64,000 bases of DNA, from NCBI RefSeq assembly GCF_003311635.1, contig NZ_QEXL01000015.1:35083-99082 (forward strand), read 5' to 3'. Of this stretch, positions 14,573-23,141 are shown piece after piece; positions within the stretch are counted from its first letter, which is position 1, and each line of letters begins with the position of its first letter. The position numbers and the translations under genes were made by a program. The notes under the pieces are model-generated. The model was not told the origin of the DNA and did not search any database. It was given only the letters and a program-made list of their open reading frames with translations. The stretch comes from Novacetimonas cocois. GTDB taxonomy: Bacteria; Pseudomonadota; Alphaproteobacteria; Acetobacterales; Acetobacteraceae.

Positions 14573-14740
14573 CGGACAAAGAAGAACGGTCCGTTATTGT
14601 GGTCACGCCGGCTTTCATCTGAATGCGCCAGAATGTCGCGCACGTAGCTTTCGACATCGGAATAGCCGAGGGCACGGATCTGCGGCCCATACCATAATCC
14701 GTCATGAAATCGTGCCAGACCTCCTCTACGTCGATCGGAA
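14465..14740 (-). pseudogene. Out-of-frame N-terminal part of the large phage protein
   Basis: In another minus frame this stretch reads GYSDVESYVRDILAHSDESR and then a strand-rich end (DSGIVHLQKEGDSHRIATPT). This is the style of small nuclease-like domains found in phage polyvalent proteins. The frame fails close to 14465, where the 789-codon frame becomes convincing. The simplest reading is one original protein split by a frameshift near 14465-14480 and truncated to the right of about 14740. Confidence 0.4.
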
Positions 14741-14951
14741 GAGACGGCTGACTCTAAATGTGTTTTGGGAAGGTGCCCATCCACACCGGCGCATCTTCGA
14801 TGCCACGCTGGCGATCACGGCTAGTTATCCATGCCAAGGTCTGATTAATTTCTTCACCTATGCGGAAAAATCTTCTGCGATATTGCCGACAACGGAACAA
14901 ATCCAGGACCGAAGCAGGCGAATGCAGCATGCACGCCAGCAGCCCCTTGAC

Positions 14952-14973
14952 GGGCCGGGATCATGCCCGGCCC
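14952..14973. repeat. GC-rich hairpin at the presumed prophage right edge
   Basis: GGGCCGGG (14952-14959) pairs with CCCGGCCC (14966-14973) around ATCATG. It lies 35 bases past the stop of the yidB-like gene and could help terminate it, but no T-run follows. I use it only as a landmark for the prophage/host junction. Confidence 0.45.
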
Positions 14974-15007
14974 GCAGCATCAGATATTCAGCCGCCCGAA
15001 TACCTGA

Positions 15008-15367
15008 TCAGGCTTTTGCAGGAACCTCTCCCTGCGGGGTCTGGGCGTTGACTGCGGCCGGAAGCAGATGCGCAAGGACGGGAAGGATTGTGTCGGCTGG
15101 CAGGCCAACATGATCGACAAGGGCCTGCACCTGCTGATTGCCAAGCAGCGAGCGGAGTTCATCCGTCGAAATCGGCAGATTTTCGCCCGAACCGATCCAT
15201 GAGCGGACCTTGTCGGTCAGTCCCGCCTGCTGGGCCTGGTCCAGAAGGGAAGAAATCGTGGCGGGCGTCAGCATCTGCGACAGATAGGAATGGATCTGCC
15301 CCGACAGTCCCGAACTGGCAGCCAGATCGGTCAGTTTTCCCATCACATCGTCGAAAATACCACTCAT
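15008..15367 (-). CDS. YidB-like (DUF937) protein
   Basis: 119 residues from ATG 15367. Typical YidB features are the start (MSGIFDDVMGKL), a Gln/Leu-rich helical middle (PATISSLLDQAQQAGL) and the block ISTDELRSLLGNQQVQAL, followed by the conserved GLPADTILPVLAHLLP. The family is soluble and of unknown function. The ORF can be extended by two codons to an ATG at 15373. First host gene right of the prophage. Confidence 0.8.
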   Translation of the reverse strand: MSGIFDDVMGKLTDLAASSGLSGQIHSYLSQMLTPATISSLLDQAQQAGLTDKVRSWIGSGENLPISTDELRSLLGNQQVQALVDHVGLPADTILPVLAHLLPAAVNAQTPQGEVPAKA

Positions 15368-15450
15368 GATCATATCCCTGAAATTCGCTAAGGCGTTTTC
15401 TTAATATAATCGATCTTGGATAATTATAAAAAAATATAATAAGCCAGATC

Positions 15451-15478
15451 AAAAAAAAGCGGTGCATGTGCACCGCTT
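15451..15478 (-). terminator. Intrinsic terminator of the Nudix gene
   Basis: AAGCGGTGCA (15457-15466) pairs with TGCACCGCTT (15469-15478). On the minus strand the stem is followed directly by eight T (complement of 15451-15458). It lies 76 bases after the Nudix stop codon. Confidence 0.85.
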
Positions 15479-15553
15479 GAGTTTAGGGAGGAAACGTCCA
15501 AGAAGCAGTTGCCAAGGCAAATCTGCTTCCCGGTTTTATGATGTACCTCACGC

Positions 15554-16288
15554 TTATGTGTCAACAGGAAAATCGCCATTGATTTTCCCCACCTTCCCCT
15601 TGCGGGCCAGATAGAGATGATAGGACAGGACGGTCTTGGCATCCGTTCGCCCGATCGTGGGCAGATCATGCAGCGACAGGACATGCAGACGGATGTTTTC
15701 GTGTTCATTGGCCAGACCTGTATGACGCCCGTCCATTGCATGAAGGGCCTCGGCCCTGACCTCCAGCTCCGCGTAATACAGGGCGATTGCTTCGTCCGTG
15801 CCGCCGGGTGAAAGCCAGACGGTATCCAGCAGCACCAGATCCGTCTTGCGGACCTTCAGATCCACGCCGACCTCTTCGGACAGTTCACGCAGGGCGGTAC
15901 TGACGAACTCCCCTCCGTCCAGCATCCCGGCAGGCAGCGCCAGAAGATCGGGACAGGCAATCGGAACACGCGCCTCCTGCGTCAGCACCGTGCGTGGAGC
16001 CTCCCCCGGGCATGTCAGGACCAGCAGGACAGATACCGAATCCCCGCGCAGCATCGCGGCACCGGGCACGGGCCTGCCATCATGCAGCGCATCCGCCACG
16101 GCGAATATGAACCCCACGCGCGTGCCGAACATGACGACATCATGCACGTCGATGCGGCGGACATCGAAGCGGGCACATAACCCGTCACGCCAGCGGACAA
16201 AATGGGGCGCTTCAAGCACGGCCGCCTGCCGCTCGGGCGGGATCAGGGAAGAAAAGTGGATCTGGACCGCATCGGACATGCCTCGCAT
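15554..16288 (-). CDS. Nudix hydrolase
   Basis: 244 residues. The Nudix box is at residues 121-142 (GMLDGGEFVSTALRELSEEV, then GV). Its REL-x-EE-x-G part is intact, but the first Glu is one residue closer to it than in the consensus, so the loop is one residue short. The family hydrolyses nucleoside diphosphates linked to another moiety; the N-terminal extension and box position resemble ADP-sugar or GDP-mannose pyrophosphatases. Cytoplasmic, single gene with its own terminator. A start at 16279 is also possible. Confidence 0.8.
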   Translation of the reverse strand: MRGMSDAVQIHFSSLIPPERQAAVLEAPHFVRWRDGLCARFDVRRIDVHDVVMFGTRVGFIFAVADALHDGRPVPGAAMLRGDSVSVLLVLTCPGEAPRTVLTQEARVPIACPDLLALPAGMLDGGEFVSTALRELSEEVGVDLKVRKTDLVLLDTVWLSPGGTDEAIALYYAELEVRAEALHAMDGRHTGLANEHENIRLHVLSLHDLPTIGRTDAKTVLSYHLYLARKGKVGKINGDFPVDT

Positions 16289-16412
16289 TCCCCCTTATCG
16301 AACGTCCCCTGCCCGGCCTGTCAGACGCGATGACGGACAGGCGGTCGTTTTCTGTCCACAAACCGGGCAGACAGCCGGACAGGGAACGTCCTGTCCGGCC
16401 GGAGCAATTTCT

Positions 16413-17576
16413 TTACCGCAGGATACCGGTATGCCCGATCGAATACCGTCCCGGCTGCGGCCAGACCGTCAGGCCATGGGGTTCCTGCCCCACCGCGATT
16501 TTACGCACCGCGCCGCTTGTCGTGTCAAATGCGTACACCACGTCATCGAACCTGCCCGACAGCCATAATGTCTTGCCGTCGGCGCTGACATTGCCCATGT
16601 CCGGGCTGCCGCCATGCGGGATGGGCCACTGCCTGACCACTTTTTGGGTGGCGAAGCTGACAACGGACACACCGCCGGCCTTGCCATGGGGCGGGCCATG
16701 AATCTTGTGCGATCCACGGTTGGCAACGTACATCATCGTGCCATCCCTGCTGGGATACAGGCCGTGGGTGCCAACACCGGTCGGTATGAAGCCCGTTTCA
16801 CGGAAGCTGTCGCCATCAATGATGAACACGCCATCCGCATGCATGTCCGCAACATAGAATGTATGACCATTCGGCGCCGTCAGGATATCCTGCGGCATGC
16901 CGCCACTCGACAGCTTGAGATAGCCGAGGACCGTGTGGTTCACGGTATCCACTTTCGCCAGATAGCCACCGAATTCGCATGTGAAGATGGCATAGCGTCC
17001 GTCAATCGAGAAATCGGCGTGATTGACGCCCTTGCATTGCGGCACCGACACGGATGTCTGCAACTGCATGGTATGGGGATCGCGGAAATCCAGCCGCTCC
17101 CGCGCTTCGGCCACCGTGATGGCCGATTTCCCATCCGGCGTGAAATACATGTTGTAAGGATCATCGACCGCGACCTCCGGCCCCGGCAGGGTCGTGCGCG
17201 GATCGATCGGCGTCAGCGTGCCGTTGGTCGTGCCTTCGGCGTTGTTGGTGACCCACAGCGTCCGCAGGTCCCATGAGGGCACGACGTGCTGGGGACTTTT
17301 GCCCACGCGGAAGCGGTTGACGACCTTATAGGTCTGGGGGTCGATGACATAGACGTTGTTCGACCGGAGGTTGGGGACATAAATCCGCGGCGGGTCCTGC
17401 GCCACCTCCGGCGCGATGTGATCCGACGTCGTTTCGGTATAGATGTTGCGCGGATCCACCACCGGCGGCATGCCCGGTATTGTCTGCACCTGCTGTGCCC
17501 GCGCCGCGGACGATCCACCCCACGCCAGGCCCGCCATACACAGCCCGGACATCAGAAACAGTTTTTTTACGGTCAT
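16413..17576 (-). CDS. Exported YVTN/YncE-type beta-propeller protein
   Basis: 387 residues. A signal peptide (MTVKKLFLMSGLCMAGLAWG...AARA) is followed by repeated blades of the form RIYVPNLRSNNVYVIDPQTY, YAIFTCEFGGYLAKVD and MMYVANRGSHKIH. These are typical of the seven-bladed YVTN/YncE family in the periplasm. Such propellers bind ligands or partners rather than catalyse. The gene follows the creatininase-like gene by 49 bp on the same strand, so the two are likely co-transcribed and may work together in the periplasm. Confidence 0.8.
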   Translation of the reverse strand: MTVKKLFLMSGLCMAGLAWGGSSAARAQQVQTIPGMPPVVDPRNIYTETTSDHIAPEVAQDPPRIYVPNLRSNNVYVIDPQTYKVVNRFRVGKSPQHVVPSWDLRTLWVTNNAEGTTNGTLTPIDPRTTLPGPEVAVDDPYNMYFTPDGKSAITVAEARERLDFRDPHTMQLQTSVSVPQCKGVNHADFSIDGRYAIFTCEFGGYLAKVDTVNHTVLGYLKLSSGGMPQDILTAPNGHTFYVADMHADGVFIIDGDSFRETGFIPTGVGTHGLYPSRDGTMMYVANRGSHKIHGPPHGKAGGVSVVSFATQKVVRQWPIPHGGSPDMGNVSADGKTLWLSGRFDDVVYAFDTTSGAVRKIAVGQEPHGLTVWPQPGRYSIGHTGILR

Positions 17577-17625
17577 GCAATCCTATCTCCTGCCGCCCCT
17601 ATAGCACGCGGCAAAAATCTGGCAA

Positions 17626-18570
17626 TCAGGGAGAAACCGGACCATTTTTATCGGTTTCCAGCGCCCTGAGGGCCGCCGCCACCTGCATGTCCGCCCCCAC
17701 CTGTCCCAGCGCGGCGGTGGCGGGACGGGGGTCGCCGCCATACACCCCCTGCGACGCCCCCGGAAGGGCGGCGTGCCGCAGGGCATCCTCACGCACCATG
17801 TCCGGCTGAATCGCCAGCATCAGGGACGTATCGCTGATATCGGCATGCATGCCCACATCCGCGCCCAGCCCACGCCTGCGCAGGAAACCGGCATAGGCCC
17901 CGGCGACGACGTCATAGTACGCCGCCAGATAGACCACATGCGCCCCCGTGCCGGCCCATTTGCGGTTCAGCGCCTGCGCCACGGCCTTGAGATCCTTCTG
18001 GTACCCGCCGTGATCGCCCAGAAGGATGACACGCCGGAACCCCTGCACCCGCAGGCTTTCGGCAGCACCGCTCACCATGTCACGAAACACCGCTGGCGGA
18101 ATGCTGATCGTGCCGGGAAAGCGCATGTGCGACGTACGCGGCACGGTACCCCCTTCGGGCACATAGGCAATGGTCGGGGCAACCAGCATATGCCCGGCCT
18201 TCTGGGCGATACGCTGCGCCAGCACGGTGGCGCGCACGTTATGCTTTCCCACCGCGATGAACGGGCCGCTCTGTTCCGTGCCCCCCACCGGGATCACGAT
18301 GCTGGTCCAGCCCTGCGCCAGCGCGTCACGGATTTCCGTCCATGTCAGCTGTGCGAACTCGACACTCCCTGGCGCGGCCGTGGCATGGGCATCCGCATGG
18401 GCGTCTTCCGGCGATGCCAGCGCCATTGCGCCCGCGGCCATGCACGCGCACGCCAGCCGCCGCCAGCCCACAACCTGCCGTCGCGCGGCCTTACCTGCAC
18501 CGCCCGCCGCGCGGCCCGGATGGCCCACGCCGGAACCATCGCGCGGACATCCCGTTAGTTTAGCGAACAT
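17626..18570 (-). CDS. Exported creatininase-family amidohydrolase
   Basis: 314 residues from ATG 18570, which has GGCGGGGG upstream; a longer frame runs on but would cross katE. The N-terminus carries basic residues ([11 protein letters not shown]) and a hydrophobic stretch to about residue 60, consistent with a Sec or Tat signal. The creatininase core is clear: [13 protein letters not shown] (residues 93-104), VGKHNVRA and [11 protein letters not shown] (about 184-193). Classical creatininases have EQHGPHLPLGTD; here S101 replaces the metal-binding His and GKH replaces GTD. This variant signature may use a different metal set. Substrate unknown. Confidence 0.75.
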   Translation of the reverse strand: MFAKLTGCPRDGSGVGHPGRAAGGAGKAARRQVVGWRRLACACMAAGAMALASPEDAHADAHATAAPGSVEFAQLTWTEIRDALAQGWTSIVIPVGGTEQSGPFIAVGKHNVRATVLAQRIAQKAGHMLVAPTIAYVPEGGTVPRTSHMRFPGTISIPPAVFRDMVSGAAESLRVQGFRRVILLGDHGGYQKDLKAVAQALNRKWAGTGAHVVYLAAYYDVVAGAYAGFLRRRGLGADVGMHADISDTSLMLAIQPDMVREDALRHAALPGASQGVYGGDPRPATAALGQVGADMQVAAALRALETDKNGPVSP

Positions 18571-18621
18571 TTTACCCCCGCCCTGCCAGTATCGGCGGGT
18601 CGGTATAAAGGAGAAGACGCG

Positions 18622-20727
18622 ATGAATGCCAGCGCCATCCCGCATCCGCCCCACAGCCGGACAGGCACGGGCGGGGAAACCCATCAGACAGCGGATGACG
18701 CTGATATCCCCACCCTGACCACCCAGCAGGGCACCCCGGTCGCCGATGACCAGAATACCCTGCGTCAGGGCGCGGATGGCCCCGCCCTGATGGAGGATTT
18801 TCATTTCCGTGAAAAAATCTTCCACTTCGATCATGAACGCATTCCCGAACGCGTGGTCCATGCGCGGGGATACGGGGCCCATGGCTATTTCGAGCTGACG
18901 GATTCCCTTGCCGATGTCTGCCATGCCGACATCTTCGGCAATGTCGGCGAAAAGACGCCGGCCTTCGTGCGCTTTTCCACCGTGGCGGGGGCAAAGGGAT
19001 CATCCGACGTCGTGCGCGACGTGCGTGGCTTCGCGGTGAAGCTTTATACGAAGCAGGGCAACTGGGACATTGTCGGCAACAACATACCGGTCTTCTTCAT
19101 CCAGGACGCCATCAAATTCCCCGACTTTGTCCATGCGGCCAAGGAAGAGCCCGATCGCGCCTTTCCGCAGGCACAGACGGCGCATGACAATTTCTGGGAC
19201 TTTGTCTCCCTCTCGCCCGAGGCCACGCACATGGTCTGCTGGGCCATGTCGGATCGCGCCATTCCACGCTCTTTCCGTTTCATGGAGGGGTTCGGCGTCC
19301 ACACCTTCCGCCTGATCGATGCGCAGGGACGTTCCACCTATGTCAAATTCCACTGGAAGCCGCGCCAGGGCCTGCAGTCGGTGGTCTGGAACGAGGCGCT
19401 GAAGATCAACGGCGCGGACCCCGATTTTCACCGTCGCGACCTGTGGAACGCCATCAACGCGGGCGATTACCCCGAATGGGACCTTGGGGTGCAGCTGTTC
19501 GATGACGAATTCGCGGACCGGTTCCCCTTCGACATCCTGGACGCGACCAAGCTGATCCCCGAGGAGCTGGTACCCATCCGCCGTGTCGGCCGCCTTGTGC
19601 TGAACCGGGTGGTGGACAATTTCTTTGCCGAGACCGAACAGGTCGCCTTCTGCACCCAGAACATCGTGCCCGGCATCGATTTCACCAACGACCCGCTGCT
19701 TCAGGGACGGAATTTTTCCTATCTCGATACCCAGACCAAGCGCCTCGGCGGTCCGAATTTCACGCATATCCCGATCAACGCGCCCAAATGCCCGTTCCAT
19801 AATTTCCAGCAGGACGGGCACATGGCGATGCACAACCCGAAGGGACGGGCGAATTACGAACCCAATTCATGGCCCCAGCCGCAGGGCGGCCCGCGCGAAA
19901 ATCCCCGCACCGGCTACCGTTCCTTTCCGCAGGAGCAGTCAGGCGCCAAGACGCGTGAGCGTTCGGCCGCGTTCGGGGATCATTACAGTCAGGCGCGCCA
20001 GTTCTATATCAGCCAGACCCCGGTCGAGCAGACCCACATGAAGGACGCCTTCGTCTTTGAGCTGAGCAAGGTGGAGACGCCCGCCATCCGCGTGCGCATG
20101 CTTTCGCACCTGCGCAACGTGGACGAGGCGCTGGCCCGTGGCGTGGCGGACGGGCTGGGCATTCCCACGCTTCCCGACGCGGCGGTCGGCCCCCTGCCCG
20201 TCCGGACGGACCTGCCGCCTTCCGACGCGCTGAGCATCCTGAAGAACGGTCCTGACAGTTTTCGCGGGCGCAAGCTGGGCATCGTGGTGAGCGAGGGCAC
20301 GGATGCCGCCCTGCTGTCCGCCGTGCAGGAAGCCGCCCATCAGGAAGGGGTGGAGACGGAACTGGTCGGGCCGCGCATCGGCAACATATCCGATGACAGG
20401 GGCAAGATCCTGCCGGTCATGCAGAAGATCAACGGCGGCCCGTCGGTCCTGTATGACGCGGTGGTCCTGCTTCCTTCCGCGCAGGGCAGCACGCTGCTGC
20501 TGGGCGAGGCGACGATGCGCGATTTCATCGCGGATGCCTTTGCCCATGCCAAGTTCATCGGATATGCCGCGTCTGCCGAACCGCTGCTGGATGCGGCGGG
20601 GGTGGGTACGGCCGAACGTGACGACGGCATCCTCAGGCTGACCAAGGCCAAGGATGCGGCTGCCTTTATCAAGGCCTGCGCCGCGCTGCGGTTCTGGCCG
20701 CGCGAAAAGCGCGTGCATGCGGTCTGA
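18622..20727 (+). CDS. katE: Large-subunit monofunctional catalase (KatE/HPII type)
   Basis: 701 residues, the size of clade 2 catalases. Catalytic His80 is in [13 protein letters not shown], Asn153 in [13 protein letters not shown], and the proximal haem Tyr367 in [18 protein letters not shown]. After about residue 540 comes the DJ-1/PfpI-like C-terminal domain of large catalases ([16 protein letters not shown]). It removes hydrogen peroxide, which acetic acid bacteria produce by heavy aerobic oxidation. Divergent from the creatininase-like gene with only 51 bp between starts. Confidence 0.95.
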   Translation: MNASAIPHPPHSRTGTGGETHQTADDADIPTLTTQQGTPVADDQNTLRQGADGPALMEDFHFREKIFHFDHERIPERVVHARGYGAHGYFELTDSLADVCHADIFGNVGEKTPAFVRFSTVAGAKGSSDVVRDVRGFAVKLYTKQGNWDIVGNNIPVFFIQDAIKFPDFVHAAKEEPDRAFPQAQTAHDNFWDFVSLSPEATHMVCWAMSDRAIPRSFRFMEGFGVHTFRLIDAQGRSTYVKFHWKPRQGLQSVVWNEALKINGADPDFHRRDLWNAINAGDYPEWDLGVQLFDDEFADRFPFDILDATKLIPEELVPIRRVGRLVLNRVVDNFFAETEQVAFCTQNIVPGIDFTNDPLLQGRNFSYLDTQTKRLGGPNFTHIPINAPKCPFHNFQQDGHMAMHNPKGRANYEPNSWPQPQGGPRENPRTGYRSFPQEQSGAKTRERSAAFGDHYSQARQFYISQTPVEQTHMKDAFVFELSKVETPAIRVRMLSHLRNVDEALARGVADGLGIPTLPDAAVGPLPVRTDLPPSDALSILKNGPDSFRGRKLGIVVSEGTDAALLSAVQEAAHQEGVETELVGPRIGNISDDRGKILPVMQKINGGPSVLYDAVVLLPSAQGSTLLLGEATMRDFIADAFAHAKFIGYAASAEPLLDAAGVGTAERDDGILRLTKAKDAAAFIKACAALRFWPREKRVHAV

Positions 20728-20838
20728 CCCACGCCTGCCGGCCTGATACCCGGTCCGGGAATCCGTGATCTTTTTTACGTGCCTGCCCTTGATGCGCTAT
20801 CGCGGCAGGCACAATGAAAGGGACATGGAGGGACCGAA

Positions 20839-21129
20839 ATGGACGAAAAACCGGATAAAAAACCACATGTTTCCATCCATTACTGCACGCGCTGCAACTG
20901 GCTGCTGCGCGCGGCATGGATGGCACAGGAACTGCTTGCGACATTTGGCGAGGAACTGGGCGCCGTGACCCTTGTACCGGGAAGCGGCGGCCGTTTTGAA
21001 ATCCATGTCGGTCCCCACCTGATATGGGAACGCAAACGCGATGGCGGCTTCCCCGGCCCGAAGGAACTGAAGCAGAAGGTCCGCGATGTCATCGCGCCCG
21101 AACGGGACATGGGGCATATCGACCGGTAG
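20839..21129 (+). CDS. SelT/SelW/SelH (Rdx) family thioredoxin-like protein
   Basis: 96 residues with the family's N-terminal CxxC redox motif in HYCTRCNWLLRAAWMAQELL (Cys in place of Sec) and the conserved VTLVPGSGGRFEI block followed by GGFPGPKELKQKVRD. Cytoplasmic; the family is thought to act in redox control, but substrates are unknown. GAGGGACC upstream serves as ribosome site. Located between katE and a DUF4112 gene, in keeping with an oxidative-stress neighbourhood. Confidence 0.85.
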   Translation: MDEKPDKKPHVSIHYCTRCNWLLRAAWMAQELLATFGEELGAVTLVPGSGGRFEIHVGPHLIWERKRDGGFPGPKELKQKVRDVIAPERDMGHIDR

Positions 21130-21185
21130 AGAAGACACGATCCCCGCCATTGTCTGCGCCGCACCGCCACCCCATATGCGCAGTC

Positions 21186-21605
21186 ATGGCACATACCGCT
21201 TCATCCTCGCCCCCGTTCACGACCCGCCCGTCCCTTGACGGCACGGAAATCAGGCGCCGCGTCCAGCGCCTGCGGCGGCTGGCGACCCTGCTGGACGCAG
21301 CCTTTACGATACCGGGCACGCGCGTGCGCTGGGGGCTCGATACGCTGATCGGAGCCCTGCCGGTGGCCGGAACTGCGGTGATGGCGATCCCCTCGCTTTA
21401 TATCATCTGGGAAGCATACCGGATGAACGTGCCGGGGAAGGTCATCCTCAGGATGCTGGCGAACGTGGGGGTGGAATTGCTGTTCGACTTCGTTCCCGTC
21501 CTCGGTGACCTCGCGGATACGGTGTACAAGGCGAACCTGCGCAATATCGACCTGCTGGAACGTCATTTCGGCATGACGGTGGACGTTCCCCCTCCCGGAC
21601 GCTGA
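21186..21605 (+). CDS. DUF4112 membrane protein
   Basis: 139 residues from ATG 21186. The DUF4112 core shows as LATLLDAAFTIPGTRVRWG, GLDTLIGALPVAGTAV and FDFVPVLGDLADTVYKAN. Two hydrophobic helices (about 60-85 and 95-115) make it a small inner-membrane protein of unknown function. It begins 56 bp after the Rdx gene on the same strand and may share its transcript. Confidence 0.8.
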   Translation: MAHTASSSPPFTTRPSLDGTEIRRRVQRLRRLATLLDAAFTIPGTRVRWGLDTLIGALPVAGTAVMAIPSLYIIWEAYRMNVPGKVILRMLANVGVELLFDFVPVLGDLADTVYKANLRNIDLLERHFGMTVDVPPPGR

Positions 21606-21696
21606 ACCTGTGCAGTGATCCCTGTACGCTGATCCCTGTGCACCGACCTTGCGATCCGGCGCCTGTACGGATAACCCGGAACAGGATTACCGCCTG

Positions 21697-23124
21697 ATGG
21701 GACCGCCGTTCATGTTCTCTGCGCTTTCGCCCTCCATCGCCACGGTCGCCCGGATCCTGCATCAGCAGATGGGTGAACGGGTCACGACCAATGAATCGAT
21801 CCGTGAACAGCACAGCCATGGCGAGGGATGGAAACGCGCCAGCCTGCCCGCGCTGGTGGTGTTCGCCGAAGGCACCGAGGACGTGGCGCTGGTCCTGCGC
21901 ACCTGCCATGAACATGGGGTGGCGGTCGTGGCCTTCGGGGGCGGCACATCGGTCGAAGGCCACGTCACCCCCGCAACGGACGCCATCAGCCTTGATCTTT
22001 CGCGCATGACCCGCGTCCTGGCGGTCAATGCCGATGACCTCGACTGTCGGGTGGAAGCCGGGGTCACGCGCCAGTCGCTCAATGCGCATCTGCGCGATAT
22101 GGGCATGTTCTTTCCGGTCGATCCGGGTGGGGAGGCCACGTTTGGCGGGATGTGCGCCACGCGTGCCTCCGGCACGGCGGCCGTGCGTTACGGCACCATG
22201 CGCGAAAATGTGCTGGGACTGCGGGTCGTCATGGCTGACGGGCGGATCGTCGATACGGGCGGGCGGGTGCGCAAGTCATCCACCGGTTATGACCTGACCG
22301 GCCTGTTCATCGGTTCGGAAGGCACGCTGGGCATCATTACCGAAATCCAGCTGCGGCTGCATGGCATCCCCGAAACCATTGCCGCCGCGACGTGCCAGTT
22401 CGAAGATCTGGCCGATGCGGTGCGCACGGCGGTCTCCACCATTCAGGTGGGCGTGCCGATCGGGCGGATCGAGCTTCTTGACGACGCCCAGATGGAAGCC
22501 TGCATCGCCTATTCCAAGCTGGAGGACTACCGCCCCATCACGACCTTGTTCTTCGAATTCCAGGGGTCGCCGGAGGCCGTGCGCGAACAGGTGGAAATGG
22601 TGGAGGCCATCGCCGCCGACAATAACGGCCTCGGCTTCATATGGAGCACGAGCCAGGAAGAACGCACCCGTCTCTGGAAAGCGCGCCACAGCGCCTATTG
22701 GGCGGCCCTTGCCGCGTATCCCGGTCGCAACGGCATCGCGACGGACGCCATCGTTCCCATTTCCGCGCTGACGGAACTCATCACGGGGGTCAAGGCGGAT
22801 ATCGAGGCATCTGGACTGCCGGCCCCCATCGTGGGGCATGTGGGGGACGGGAATTTCCATACCATCATCATGGTGCCCCCCGAACCCGATGGATATGAAC
22901 GGGCGATGGAACTGGACCGCAGGATCGTGCGCCGGGCGCTGGCGCTGAACGGGTCATGCAGCGGCGAACACGGGATCGGCAGTGGCAAGATGGAGTTCAT
23001 GGCCGCCGAACACGGCGAAAATGCGCTGGAGGTCATGCGCGCAATCAAGAAGGCCCTCGATCCGCAGAACATCCTGAACCCCGGCAAGCTGCTTCCGCCC
23101 GCCCCAGACGCGACGGCCGCCTGA
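21697..23124 (+). CDS. FAD-linked oxidase, D-lactate/glycolate dehydrogenase family
   Basis: 475 residues from ATG 21697 (ATG 21712 also possible; neither has a strong ribosome site). The FAD_binding_4 domain has VVAFGGGTSVEGHVTP and DPGGEATFGGMCATRASGT. The C-terminal oxidase domain has GHVGDGNFHTII and the hallmark SCSGEHGIGSGKMEFM, as in GlcD and D-lactate dehydrogenase (cytochrome). The likely reaction is oxidation of a D-2-hydroxy acid, passing electrons to the respiratory chain. An FCD-type regulator lies two genes away. Confidence 0.85.
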   Translation: MGPPFMFSALSPSIATVARILHQQMGERVTTNESIREQHSHGEGWKRASLPALVVFAEGTEDVALVLRTCHEHGVAVVAFGGGTSVEGHVTPATDAISLDLSRMTRVLAVNADDLDCRVEAGVTRQSLNAHLRDMGMFFPVDPGGEATFGGMCATRASGTAAVRYGTMRENVLGLRVVMADGRIVDTGGRVRKSSTGYDLTGLFIGSEGTLGIITEIQLRLHGIPETIAAATCQFEDLADAVRTAVSTIQVGVPIGRIELLDDAQMEACIAYSKLEDYRPITTLFFEFQGSPEAVREQVEMVEAIAADNNGLGFIWSTSQEERTRLWKARHSAYWAALAAYPGRNGIATDAIVPISALTELITGVKADIEASGLPAPIVGHVGDGNFHTIIMVPPEPDGYERAMELDRRIVRRALALNGSCSGEHGIGSGKMEFMAAEHGENALEVMRAIKKALDPQNILNPGKLLPPAPDATAA

Positions 23125-23141
23125 ACCTTTCACACGGGGGG

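Larger units (their letters stand above)
5226..14985. mobile_element. Prophage remnant next to tRNA-Val
   Basis: About 9.8 kb between the tRNA and the yidB-like gene holds phage late genes on the minus strand: a large virion/polyvalent protein, a coiled-coil membrane protein, a SleB endolysin, a holin-like protein, a lipoprotein and nested micro-genes. They are interrupted by plus-strand toxin-antitoxin modules. No integrase, terminase, portal, capsid or tail gene is recognisable and at least two genes carry frameshifts, so it cannot be a complete phage. I found no second copy of the tRNA 3' end, so the right boundary (placed near a hairpin at 14952-14973) is an estimate. Confidence 0.75.

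Noticed and set aside
14900..15010. Second copy of the tRNA-Val 3' end as attR
   Set aside because: I looked for the T-arm and acceptor sequence to the right of the remnant and found no match, so no attachment pair is claimed.
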